Of a stretch of DNA of 39,400 bases, positions 1 through 7,894 are shown one piece after another. Made by a program: the position numbers and the translations under genes. The DNA is from an unicellular cyanobacterium SU3. Its GTDB lineage: Bacteria > Cyanobacteriota > Cyanobacteriia > Cyanobacteriales > Microcystaceae. The notes below the pieces were generated by a model, which was not told where the DNA came from, ran no database searches, and worked only from the letters and a program-made list of their open reading frames with translations. The stretch covers positions 1 through 39,400 of the forward strand of contig NETF01000193.1 in NCBI GenBank assembly GCA_002172675.1, read 5' to 3'. How positions within the stretch are numbered: the first letter of the stretch is position 1; each line of letters begins with the position of its first letter.

Positions 1-115
1 ACCTATTTAAGCATCAAATCTCCTTAAAAGCAACCTACATAAAGCTTTTACTTATTATTCTCTTGTCTTTATACTTTTAAAAATACGTTTTTATTTTTGT
101 AATTTACATGACAAG

Positions 116-167
116 TTCGGTAGAACCGAAAATTCATAGATATTATAAGTTAATAAAATAGTATAAT
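116..167 (+). promoter_or_regulatory. Putative promoter with inverted repeat upstream of the methyltransferase
   Basis: A perfect -10 hexamer TATAAT lies at 162-167. Upstream, TTCGGT (116-121) and ACCGAA (125-130) form a 6-bp inverted repeat that could be an operator. No convincing -35 box is visible. Because the -10 box overlaps the upstream TTG codon at 167, transcripts from this promoter would begin downstream of that codon, which favours translation from the ATG at 200. Confidence 0.4.
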
Positions 168-199
168 TGAATTATCTTGCAGAACAAATTAATGAGACG

Positions 200-1654
200 A
201 TGAGGACAATCAACAAAGAAAAAGTTAATAATCAAAGTGAGAGTAAACAACTAGAATTATTCAACACTTCTAAACCGTTAGAATTAAATTTTATTCAAAA
301 AAAGTTTACTTTTATTGATTTTTTTGCAGGGATTGGAGGGTTTCGTATTCCTTTAGAAAAATTAGGAGGAAAATGTTTAGGTTATTCAGAGATTGATAAA
401 GAAGCAATTAAGGTTTATCAACAAAATTTTATTAGTTATTATAATACTCAAGAACTCAATTTAGGAGATATTTCGCAGATTAATGAGTTACCGAAAAATA
501 TTGATCTATTTGTGGGGGGAGTTCCTTGTCAACCTTGGTCTGTTGCAGGTAAATTAAAGGGATTTAATGATCCTAGGGGTCAACTGTGGTTTGATGTTAT
601 TAGATTGGTTAAAAAGTATCAACCGAAGGCTTTTATTTTTGAAAATGTTAAGGGATTAACAACAGGAAAAAATAAAGATAAATTAGACTATTTAGTAAAT
701 CAATTTGAAAACATTAATTATATTGTTAAATGGAAAGTCATCAATTCCTATGACTTTGGTGTTCCTCAAAATCGTGAACGAGTTTTTATTGTCGGTATTA
801 GAAAAGATCAAAAAAATTGTTACAATTATCAATTCCCAAAACCGTTAAAAGTTCAGACCAGATTATTAGATATTTTTGATGAACTTAAAAATTGTAAAGT
901 TGTTGAAAAAGTAAAATTAAATCCAGATATTCTATTTAATGGTAATATTCCTCCGTCTCGTAATCGATTTCAAAAAAATGATGAGTTAAATGACTTTTTT
1001 ACTTTTTCAGACCTTAGAAATGGTCATACAACGCTTCATTCTTGGGATTTAATCAAGACAACAAAGAAAGAGAAAATCATCTGTTTAACATTATTAAAGT
1101 ATAGAAGAAGTAAAAAATATGGTGAAAAAGATGGTAATCCTTTATCGTTTAAGGATTTAAAAGAATTAATTCCTCAATTGAAAGAATCTGATTTAACTAA
1201 ATTAGTGAATAAAAATATTTTGCGTATCATCAATAATAAGTATGAGTTTGTAAACTCAAAAAATAACTCAGGAATTAATGGGATTTATCGCATTTTCTTA
1301 CCTAATTCCGAGACAATTGGAACTTTAACAGCTACCGGCGCAAGGGATTTCTTTGCAACGGTTTCTATTAATGCTGATAATCCAGAAGAATATAAAAAGA
1401 AATTTATTCAAAAAATTTATAAACCTCAAAAATTTAAGCCTATAATGGCTAAACATTGCAGTAAATTACAAGGATTTCCAGATTGGTTTGAATATCATCA
1501 TAAAGATAGTATTGCAAAAAAGCAGTTTGGAAATTCAGTTCCTATTCCTGTTGTTTATCATCTGGCAAAAGAATTAATAAAATTGCTTACAAACAACGAC
1601 GTTAATCAAAAAAAATTATCAACTTCATTATCCTTGACAAATATCCCCCGATAG
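200..1654 (+). CDS. C5 cytosine-specific DNA methyltransferase
   Basis: Transfers a methyl group from S-adenosylmethionine to C5 of cytosine in a specific DNA site. The conserved blocks are in the usual order, numbered from the ATG at 200: motif I FIDFFAGIGGFR near residues 38-49, motif IV GGVPCQPWS with the catalytic Cys near 110, motif VI FENVKG near 148, motif VIII QNRERVFIVG near 195, and motif X KQFGNSVPIPVV near the C terminus. The long stretch between VIII and IX is the target-recognition domain. A TTG at 167 would add 11 residues, but it overlaps a TATAAT box, so ATG 200 is preferred (484 aa). No restriction endonuclease is visible beside it, so it looks like an orphan; the specificity cannot be read from the sequence. 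A CGATCG-type enzyme acting on the core of HIP1 is possible, but that is inference. Confidence 0.93.
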   Translation: MRTINKEKVNNQSESKQLELFNTSKPLELNFIQKKFTFIDFFAGIGGFRIPLEKLGGKCLGYSEIDKEAIKVYQQNFISYYNTQELNLGDISQINELPKNIDLFVGGVPCQPWSVAGKLKGFNDPRGQLWFDVIRLVKKYQPKAFIFENVKGLTTGKNKDKLDYLVNQFENINYIVKWKVINSYDFGVPQNRERVFIVGIRKDQKNCYNYQFPKPLKVQTRLLDIFDELKNCKVVEKVKLNPDILFNGNIPPSRNRFQKNDELNDFFTFSDLRNGHTTLHSWDLIKTTKKEKIICLTLLKYRRSKKYGEKDGNPLSFKDLKELIPQLKESDLTKLVNKNILRIINNKYEFVNSKNNSGINGIYRIFLPNSETIGTLTATGARDFFATVSINADNPEEYKKKFIQKIYKPQKFKPIMAKHCSKLQGFPDWFEYHHKDSIAKKQFGNSVPIPVVYHLAKELIKLLTNNDVNQKKLSTSLSLTNIPR

Positions 1655-1751
1655 TATCAACCAAGAAATCAACCATTTGGGTGAACTGTCAACCGCTTCC
1701 AATGATAAAATAGGTATAAGACGCAATTTTAAGTCAGGAAATATCAGTTTG

Positions 1752-2489
1752 GTGTTATCATCCATCATTGCCGATTTTCGTATTATTTTTGATCGTGACC
1801 CGGCAGCCCGTAATTGGCTGGAAGTTCTCTTCTGCTATCCTGGGTTACAAGCCATTATGCTGCATCGTATCGCCCATCGCATCTATAACCTAAAAATCCC
1901 TTTCTTTCCTCGTTTAATCTCCCATATTGGCAGATTTTTGACTGGGATCGAAATTCATCCAGGGGCAAAGATAGGTACTGGTGTATTTATTGACCACGGG
2001 ATGGGTGTGGTTATTGGTGAAACCGCCGAAGTCGGGGATTACAGTTTGATTTATCAGGGTGTCACCCTTGGGGGGACGGGGAAAGAAAGCGGTAAACGCC
2101 ATCCGAGTCTCGGCAAAAACGTCGTTGTCGGCGCAGGGGCGAAAGTTCTCGGCAATCTTAATATTGGTAATAATGTTAGGATTGGGGCGGGTTCTGTGGT
2201 ATTACGAGACGTTCCTTCTGATTGTACGGTTGTCGGTATTCCTGGGCGCATTGTTTATCAGTCTGGGGTGAGAGTTAACCCTCTAGAACATGGGAACTTA
2301 CCGGATTCCGAAGCGAAGGTTATTCGTTTATTATTAGATAGAATTGACAAGTTAGAACAGCAAGTTCAAGCGTTACAAGAAGATAAAGTAAAACAAAAGG
2401 AATTAGTCGCTAGTGGCGCGTCTAATACCGATTATAGTTGTTATTTAAAAGATAAAGAAATTGAGGAATTTCTGGGCGGTACTATGTAA
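1752..2489 (+). CDS. cysE: Serine O-acetyltransferase
   Basis: Acetylates L-serine with acetyl-CoA to O-acetylserine, the first step of cysteine synthesis. The N-terminal helical region (IADFRIIFDRDPAARNWLE) is followed by a left-handed beta-helix of hexapeptide repeats with the active-site stretch IDHGMGVVIGETAEVGD and the GGTGK loop, ending in VVGIPGR. A frame is open from TTG 1677, but the first 25 codons do not look like the family. GTG 1752, with AGGA about 12 bases upstream, gives 245 residues, the length I expect for cyanobacterial CysE. The C-terminal tail carries a short charged coiled coil (LLDRIDKLEQQVQALQ). It lies just downstream of the methyltransferase on the same strand, with no obvious functional link. 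Confidence 0.93.
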   Translation: MLSSIIADFRIIFDRDPAARNWLEVLFCYPGLQAIMLHRIAHRIYNLKIPFFPRLISHIGRFLTGIEIHPGAKIGTGVFIDHGMGVVIGETAEVGDYSLIYQGVTLGGTGKESGKRHPSLGKNVVVGAGAKVLGNLNIGNNVRIGAGSVVLRDVPSDCTVVGIPGRIVYQSGVRVNPLEHGNLPDSEAKVIRLLLDRIDKLEQQVQALQEDKVKQKELVASGASNTDYSCYLKDKEIEEFLGGTM

Positions 2490-2520
2490 TTTTTGATAGT
2501 TGATAATACCTGATTGTATG

Positions 2521-2548
2521 GTAGGGGTTAACGGTGGTTAGTCCCTAC
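2521..2548. terminator. GTAGG/CCTAC hairpin between convergent genes
   Basis: GTAGGGGTTAAC (2521-2532) and GTTAGTCCCTAC (2537-2548) form an imperfect 12-bp stem with a 4-base loop, followed by ATTTTTATT. It sits between the converging cysE and ABC-transporter genes, where a bidirectional terminator is expected. Near-identical stems occur at 9499 and 28594. Confidence 0.6.
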
Positions 2549-2555
2549 ATTTTTA

Positions 2556-4037
2556 TTAGGGTTTAATTCCCATCATTAATAAACCAATTTTTTCGACATC
2601 AGTATTAGGATCAAGGATATCCATAAACTTTCCTCTGTACATAATAGCTAAGCGATCGCTCATTTTTCTCACTTCTTCTAATTCGGTGGAAATATACAAA
2701 ATAGCTGTACCATTTTCTCTAGCTTTTAATAGTTGTTGTTGTATATATTCTGTGGCGACGATATCGAGTCCCCTAGTGGGTTGCATAGCAATAATTAATT
2801 GTGGATGATTGGCTAATTCACGGGCTAAAATAATTTTTTGTTGGTTTCCTCCTGATAGTTTTCCAACGGTAATATTAGGTTCAACGCCTCGAATATCAAA
2901 GTAATTAATGGCTTCATTTTCTACTTTTCTAATTGCTTTTTTTTGCAACATTCCCCATTTATTAAACGGATAAGAATTATATTGTTTTAAAATTAAGTTT
3001 TTACCAATGCTTAAAGATGATACTAATCCTGTTTTTTGTCTATCTTGAGGAATATAACCGATAGATAATTGTTTAATTATTTTTTCTTTTGTCCAGTTAG
3101 TAATATCAATATCTTTATATTGAATTTTACCCTGTTTAGCTTTAATCAAACCCATTATTACTGATACTAATTCCTGTTGTCCATTTCCATCAACGCCTGC
3201 TATTCCTAAAATTTCTCCTGCTTTTATTTTAAAAGAAATGTTATCAATATTTTTAACGACTAAGTTATCAACTTTTAAGATAGTTTCGGTATAAGATAAT
3301 CTTGTTTTAGTTAAATTGATTGTTTTATATTCCCCGATCATCATATTAGCTAATTTTTGAGGATTAAGATTTTTATTTTCAAAGGTATCGATAACTTTTC
3401 CTCTTCTTAAAATTGTTATCCAATCACATAATTTAATCACTTCTTCTAATTTATGACTAATAAAAATCATCGTATTACCTTCATTAACCAATTGACGTAA
3501 AATGTTAAAAAAGTTATCAATTTCAGCAGGGGTTAATACTGCAGTGGGTTCATCTAAAATTAATACTTTTGCCCCCCGATATAATACTTTTAATATTTCC
3601 ACTCTTTGTTGCATTCCAACTGAAATAGTTTCTACTTTAGCATCTAAATCAATTTCTAATTCATACTTATCAACTAATTGTTTAATTTCTACTCTTTTTT
3701 GTTTTAATTTTAGTCTATATTCTCCTTGTGTTCCTAAGATAATATTTTCTAACACAGATAATTGAGGAACCAGCATAAAATGTTGATGAATCATGCCAAT
3801 TCCTATATCAATCGCGCTTTTAGAAGAGTTGATTTTAACTAATTTATCGTTAATATAAATCTCTCCTTCATCGGGATAATATAATCCTGATAATATATTC
3901 ATTAATGTGGTTTTTCCTGCACCATTTTCTCCTAAAATAGCATGAATGGTTCCTTGATTAATTGTTAGAGAAATACTATTATTTGCAGTAAAAGTTCCGA
4001 ATTTTTTAGTAATATTTTTTAAACGTAATTCAACCAT
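2556..4037 (-). CDS. ABC transporter ATPase, nucleoside/simple-sugar type (double nucleotide-binding domain)
   Basis: Cytoplasmic ATPase with two fused nucleotide-binding domains, as in the ribose/nucleoside import family (RbsA, YufO/NupO). The first domain has Walker A GENGAGKTT near residue 38, signature ISVGMQQRVEILK and Walker B VLILDEPTAVLTP. The second has a degenerate Walker A (GVDGNGQQEL, lacking Lys-Thr), a good signature LSGGNQQKIILAREL and a weak Walker B (LIIAMQPTRGLD). A degenerate second site is normal for this family. The gene starts 7 bases after the substrate-binding lipoprotein gene and almost certainly shares its transcript. The two permease subunits such an importer needs are not adjacent: the next gene downstream is cysE on the opposite strand. 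The substrate is unknown; nucleosides or related purines are likely from the partner's family. Confidence 0.9.
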   Translation of the reverse strand: MVELRLKNITKKFGTFTANNSISLTINQGTIHAILGENGAGKTTLMNILSGLYYPDEGEIYINDKLVKINSSKSAIDIGIGMIHQHFMLVPQLSVLENIILGTQGEYRLKLKQKRVEIKQLVDKYELEIDLDAKVETISVGMQQRVEILKVLYRGAKVLILDEPTAVLTPAEIDNFFNILRQLVNEGNTMIFISHKLEEVIKLCDWITILRRGKVIDTFENKNLNPQKLANMMIGEYKTINLTKTRLSYTETILKVDNLVVKNIDNISFKIKAGEILGIAGVDGNGQQELVSVIMGLIKAKQGKIQYKDIDITNWTKEKIIKQLSIGYIPQDRQKTGLVSSLSIGKNLILKQYNSYPFNKWGMLQKKAIRKVENEAINYFDIRGVEPNITVGKLSGGNQQKIILARELANHPQLIIAMQPTRGLDIVATEYIQQQLLKARENGTAILYISTELEEVRKMSDRLAIMYRGKFMDILDPNTDVEKIGLLMMGIKP

Positions 4038-4044
4038 ATATTAG

Positions 4045-5136
4045 TTAAGAAACAGTTTGATTAACACAAAGGGTAGTTTCTCCATCTTCTTCGCAAGGTT
4101 CAAAAGTTATTTTGTTACTAACAATTTCTTCTTTTACATTATTAATTTTTGTGATCATTTCATCGGTAACAACTTCGTTAAATTCTCCTAAATATAAGAT
4201 GTCAGGATAATCTAAGCCTAAACTATAGACTTTACCTTCTAACTCATTTTTATTAGCTAACTCTGCTAAATAGTTAATAGCTAAATCTAACCGTTTAATG
4301 GGAGTAGTTAACACGGCTTCGGGGGCAATATTTAACTGATCTACTGTATTTCCAAAGGCATAAACACCCTTTTCTTGTGCTGTTTGTAATACTGCAGGAG
4401 AGGCATTATCTAACCATTGATAAACCACATCTGCACCGGAGGAAATCAAGGCTAAAGTGGCTTCTTTTGCCTTGGCTGCGTCATTCCAATCTCCTGTATA
4501 GGTAGAGATAATTTTAATATCGGGATTAATGGATTTTGCCCCTAATTCAAATCCCCTCAATTCTTCATCTGTTGCTTGAAAAGATTGGGCAGTAATATAG
4601 GCCATTTGATTACTTTTTGTCATCATTGCCCCTAACATTCCACATAGGTAACTTCCTTGTAAATGATCGATGCGTAAAGAGGCTATATTTTCCCCTTCTA
4701 CTGCCCCATTGACTCCGATAAAAAAGGTATCCCGAAATTGAGGAGCAACCTGTTGAATAGCAGCGTCAAATTGTCCCCCATGAGCATATACTAAATTATA
4801 ACCCCGTCGAGCAAAATCGGCTAAAGTTTCTGCTTGATAAGCCTGGGAAACTTGTTCAACATAAGCTATTTCTGCCCCTAGTTTTTCTTCAGTTAATTTA
4901 ACGCCTTCATAACCGGTTTGATTCCATACTTTATCGGTTATAATGCCAGGTAAAACAATAGCTACTTTTAAAGTTTCTGGGGTTTCTGTTGTTTCTTTTT
5001 CTTCGTTTGGAGAGGTAGAGTCTTCTAAATTTGTCGAAGTTGAATTATTGTTATTTCCACAAGCCTTTAAAATTAAGCTTCCTAATAAAGCTGAGGTAAA
5101 CCCTAAAAATTTTCTACGTTTTAATGATAATTTCAT
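4045..5136 (-). CDS. BMP/PnrA-family substrate-binding lipoprotein with Tat-type signal
   Basis: Substrate-binding component of the ABC importer encoded just downstream. The N terminus (LKRRKFLGFTSALLGSLILK then ACG) combines a twin-arginine motif RRKFLG with a lipobox ending in Cys near residue 26, so it should be exported folded and anchored as a lipoprotein. A low-complexity Asn/Ser/Thr/Glu linker follows, then a BMP fold (VAIVLPGIITDKVWNQTGYEG, VYAHGGQFDAAIQQ, ELRGFELGAKSINPDIK, DVVYQWLDNASPAV). The family (Med/BmpA/PnrA) binds nucleosides in studied members; the ligand here is inferred only. The lepB stop is 2 bases upstream, indicating a lepB-bmp-ATPase operon. Confidence 0.88.
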   Translation of the reverse strand: MKLSLKRRKFLGFTSALLGSLILKACGNNNNSTSTNLEDSTSPNEEKETTETPETLKVAIVLPGIITDKVWNQTGYEGVKLTEEKLGAEIAYVEQVSQAYQAETLADFARRGYNLVYAHGGQFDAAIQQVAPQFRDTFFIGVNGAVEGENIASLRIDHLQGSYLCGMLGAMMTKSNQMAYITAQSFQATDEELRGFELGAKSINPDIKIISTYTGDWNDAAKAKEATLALISSGADVVYQWLDNASPAVLQTAQEKGVYAFGNTVDQLNIAPEAVLTTPIKRLDLAINYLAELANKNELEGKVYSLGLDYPDILYLGEFNEVVTDEMITKINNVKEEIVSNKITFEPCEEDGETTLCVNQTVS

Positions 5137-5138
5137 TG

Positions 5139-5741
5139 CTATATAATTGTGCTTAAAATACTACCAATACGTTGCCAAGGAAAGAAGCGAAAAATAGCAT
5201 GGCCAATCACATTTTTTTCAGGTAAAAAGCCCCAAACGTGGGAATCATTACTATTATTTCTGTTGTCTCCCATAACAAATAAATAGCCTTCAGGAATGTT
5301 CACAGATTCTAAGTTATAATGGGGAGATTCTAGGATATAATTCTCTTCAAGGAGTTGATTATTGACATAAACTTTGCCATCTTTAACAGCAACCGTGTCG
5401 CCCCCTCTAGCAACAATTCTTTTGATAAAAGCTTGACTCTTTTGATAACCTTGCAGTTGTAGTTGCATGGGAGGTTCAAAAACAATAATGTCCCCTGGTT
5501 GGGGAGGATGAAAATAATAAGAAACTTTTTCAACAACTAAGCGATCGCCTGTTTCTAATGTGGGATACATAGACTCAGAAGGAATATATCGGGGTTCAGC
5601 AATAAACGTCCGAATAATAACAGCTAACATAATAGCAATAACTAATATTTGTACATTTTCCCAGATAGTTTGCCATGTCGTATTTTTTGGGGTTGAGATT
5701 GATTTAGATTTAGATTGTTCTTTTTCTTGGTCAATAGTCAT
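5139..5741 (-). CDS. lepB: Signal peptidase I
   Basis: Membrane-anchored serine protease that removes signal peptides from exported proteins. After a hydrophilic N-terminal tail comes one transmembrane segment (VQILVIAIMLAVIIRTFI, about 30-47), then the catalytic Ser57 in PSESMYPTL, the catalytic Lys107 in FIKRIVARGGD, and the conserved MGDNRNNSNDSHVWGFL box near 158-173. At 200 residues it matches the cyanobacterial single-anchor form. It is upstream of the lipoprotein transporter genes with only 2 bases between, and 75 bases downstream of mazG. The Ser/Lys dyad is intact, so it should be active. Confidence 0.95.
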   Translation of the reverse strand: MTIDQEKEQSKSKSISTPKNTTWQTIWENVQILVIAIMLAVIIRTFIAEPRYIPSESMYPTLETGDRLVVEKVSYYFHPPQPGDIIVFEPPMQLQLQGYQKSQAFIKRIVARGGDTVAVKDGKVYVNNQLLEENYILESPHYNLESVNIPEGYLFVMGDNRNNSNDSHVWGFLPEKNVIGHAIFRFFPWQRIGSILSTII

Positions 5742-5816
5742 AGATATACTTTGAGTTTTCTTTATTATAACTTTGCTAGAGTCTCTAGAGTCAGTTAGTT
5801 ATTTCCTTAATTATTA

Positions 5817-6653
5817 TTATTGATTAAGGTATTTTTTGGCTTGTTGCCAGAGCTTTTCTAACTCTTCTAAATCATAATCCGTTAAAGGACGATCAGCAAA
5901 CTTTTCCATTTTAGAAAGCCGTTGGATAAACCTTTCATTGGTTCCTGCTAAGGCTTCTGACGCATCTAATTCATACCATCTTGCTATATTAATAATCGTA
6001 AATAATAAATCCCCTAATTCTGACTGTTGATGAGCTTTATTATCGGTTTCTAAGGATTCTTTAAACTCCGTTAATTCCTCATTAAACTTTTCCCAAACTC
6101 CGTCTACATTTTTCCATTCAAAACCAGCTTTCGCTGCTTTGACTGATATTTTAGAACTTGCCATTAAAGGCGGTAAGGTACGATTATAGCGTTCTAATTT
6201 TCGACTCAATAATTGAGCCATTTTTGGGGTTTCTCCTTTCTCTTCTGCTTTAATTTTATCCCAATTTTGACGTACTTCTTCACTATTTTCTACCGCTACA
6301 TCGCTAAACACATGAGGATGACGACGGATTAATTTTTCTGTTATGCCTTGAGCGACTTCTTGTAAGCTAAAATAACCGTAATCTTGGGCTATTTGTGCTT
6401 GTAATACCACTTGTAACAATAAGTCTCCTAATTCTTCTACAATAGCCTTTTGATCGTCGCTTCTGATGGCATGAACCACTTCATAGGCTTCTTCTATGAC
6501 ATAGGGTATCAAAGTTTGAGGAGTTTGGGCGAGATCCCAGGGACATCCCCCGTCAGGCGATCGCAGTTTTGCTACCACATCAATCAGATGGTTTAATGCC
6601 TCTAATATGGCGTGGTAAGTTTGAGTTTGGTTGGTTTGAGGGTTAGACATCAA
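5817..6653 (-). CDS. mazG: Nucleoside triphosphate pyrophosphohydrolase MazG
   Basis: Hydrolyses nucleoside triphosphates to monophosphate and pyrophosphate, a house-cleaning and stress function. The N-terminal MazG domain carries GGCPWDLAQTPQTLIPYVIE and the metal-binding EELGDLLLQV; a second, related half has GFEWKNVDGVWEKFNEELTE and ELGDLLFTIINIARW. The length (278 aa) fits the double-domain E. coli-type protein. Translation may start at either of two adjacent Met codons. A HIP1 site lies inside the gene around codon 36. It is on the same strand as its neighbours, with a 75-base gap to lepB. Confidence 0.93.
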   Translation of the reverse strand: MMSNPQTNQTQTYHAILEALNHLIDVVAKLRSPDGGCPWDLAQTPQTLIPYVIEEAYEVVHAIRSDDQKAIVEELGDLLLQVVLQAQIAQDYGYFSLQEVAQGITEKLIRRHPHVFSDVAVENSEEVRQNWDKIKAEEKGETPKMAQLLSRKLERYNRTLPPLMASSKISVKAAKAGFEWKNVDGVWEKFNEELTEFKESLETDNKAHQQSELGDLLFTIINIARWYELDASEALAGTNERFIQRLSKMEKFADRPLTDYDLEELEKLWQQAKKYLNQ

Positions 6654-6721
6654 GAGTAATAATAAAACTCACTCATCTATTGTTAACCAACTTTGTCTTT
6701 TTTTCAATCATTTTATTTAAT

Positions 6722-7837
6722 TTACTTTGTAGCTTCTTTTACCTTAGCTTGGGCTAAGGATAACAATTCTTGTGCTTCATTATAAGCGGTAGTTCCTGTT
6801 TCTACTTTTTTCAATTGTTCGATATTGCCTTGCATTTTACTGATAAATAGTTGACGTTGATTTACTTCAACTCCATTTGCAAATTGTTCTTGTAAGTTTT
6901 GAATTTCATTTTTAGCCATTTCTAAAGCTTCTCCTGATTCTTTTTCGGCTTTACTTCGCAATTTAACTATACTAGAATTCGTTTCATATTCTGCTAATAA
7001 TGCTTGTGTTTCTAGATAACCTAGATCCTCTTGAGAAATAGTTTCTAAGCGACTGATAGCCTTTTGCCAAAGTTGTTGACATTCTTCCCACTTATCAACG
7101 GAATGAGGAGGATTTTTACATAAATTAGTTGCTGATAAAGAAAAGTTTTTTGCTACAGTTATCATGGTGTCAGTTTGTTGTTTTCCTGTCATATTTCCTG
7201 TGACAGCTTGAAAGTCTCTTTGATAACTTTCTAATTTTGAACGAACTAAACTAGCTGCAAACGTTTGAGGAGGTAATTGTTGTAATTCGTCTAAAGATTG
7301 CTGCCAACTGGTAATAATAGTTTCTTTTTCTTTTGCTTGAGTTGCTTGCTGATAATTTTGCTTTGCTTGTTGTAAATTCGTTTCTGCTTGTTGGTAAGTA
7401 TTAAAAGCATTTTTTTGTTGAAAAATAATAGCTTCCATTCTGCCTATTTTCTTTCTCGCTGCTTCAAATTCATCGACGGTAAACTGCCAACTACAACTAA
7501 ATATTTCACAGTATCTTTTGGGTTCATAACCAATAAACCAAACCGGTAACTTATCTAAATTTTCTTGTGCTAATTTAACCTTTTCTTCCCCTAATTTGAT
7601 ATCATCAAAACTAGAAACATGATGAATAAGTTGATCGGCTTGTTCGACATGGGCAATGGCTTCTCGATAATGATGATCCATTTCAATATAACTAGGTAAT
7701 AATAAGAGGGGAGCAACTTTTGAAACAGGGCGACGTATCATAGGATAGGGTAAGTTTACGAGAGAAATAAGTCCCACTAAACTCGCAGTTGTAACCGTTG
7801 TAATACCTAAACCCCAAGCAATTAATTTTAGTTTCAT
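6722..7837 (-). CDS. Conserved membrane-anchored coiled-coil protein, unknown function
   Basis: I do not recognise a named family. The first 30 residues hold one hydrophobic segment (LIAWGLGITTVTTASLVGLI) that is a likely uncleaved anchor or signal. The rest is predicted helical and rich in Gln, Glu and Lys, with heptad-like stretches (AETNLQQAKQNYQQATQAKE and KNEIQNLQEQF) typical of coiled coils. Four Cys lie in the middle: RYCEIFSCSW, NLCKNPP and EECQQLW. It sits 57 bases after lnt and 68 bases before mazG on the same strand, so it may be cotranscribed with envelope genes. It is probably a periplasmic or thylakoid-lumen structural protein; this is inference. Confidence 0.75.
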   Translation of the reverse strand: MKLKLIAWGLGITTVTTASLVGLISLVNLPYPMIRRPVSKVAPLLLLPSYIEMDHHYREAIAHVEQADQLIHHVSSFDDIKLGEEKVKLAQENLDKLPVWFIGYEPKRYCEIFSCSWQFTVDEFEAARKKIGRMEAIIFQQKNAFNTYQQAETNLQQAKQNYQQATQAKEKETIITSWQQSLDELQQLPPQTFAASLVRSKLESYQRDFQAVTGNMTGKQQTDTMITVAKNFSLSATNLCKNPPHSVDKWEECQQLWQKAISRLETISQEDLGYLETQALLAEYETNSSIVKLRSKAEKESGEALEMAKNEIQNLQEQFANGVEVNQRQLFISKMQGNIEQLKKVETGTTAYNEAQELLSLAQAKVKEATK

Positions 7838-7894
7838 CTTTGATAATAATGGGTAAACTCGTCATTAGTATTCCCAAAACTAAGCAATTTATTA

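Noticed and set aside
5773-5787. Small palindrome CTAGAG-T-CTCTAG between mazG and lepB
   Set aside because: Only 6-bp arms with one-base loop and no T-run; not enough to call an operator or terminator.
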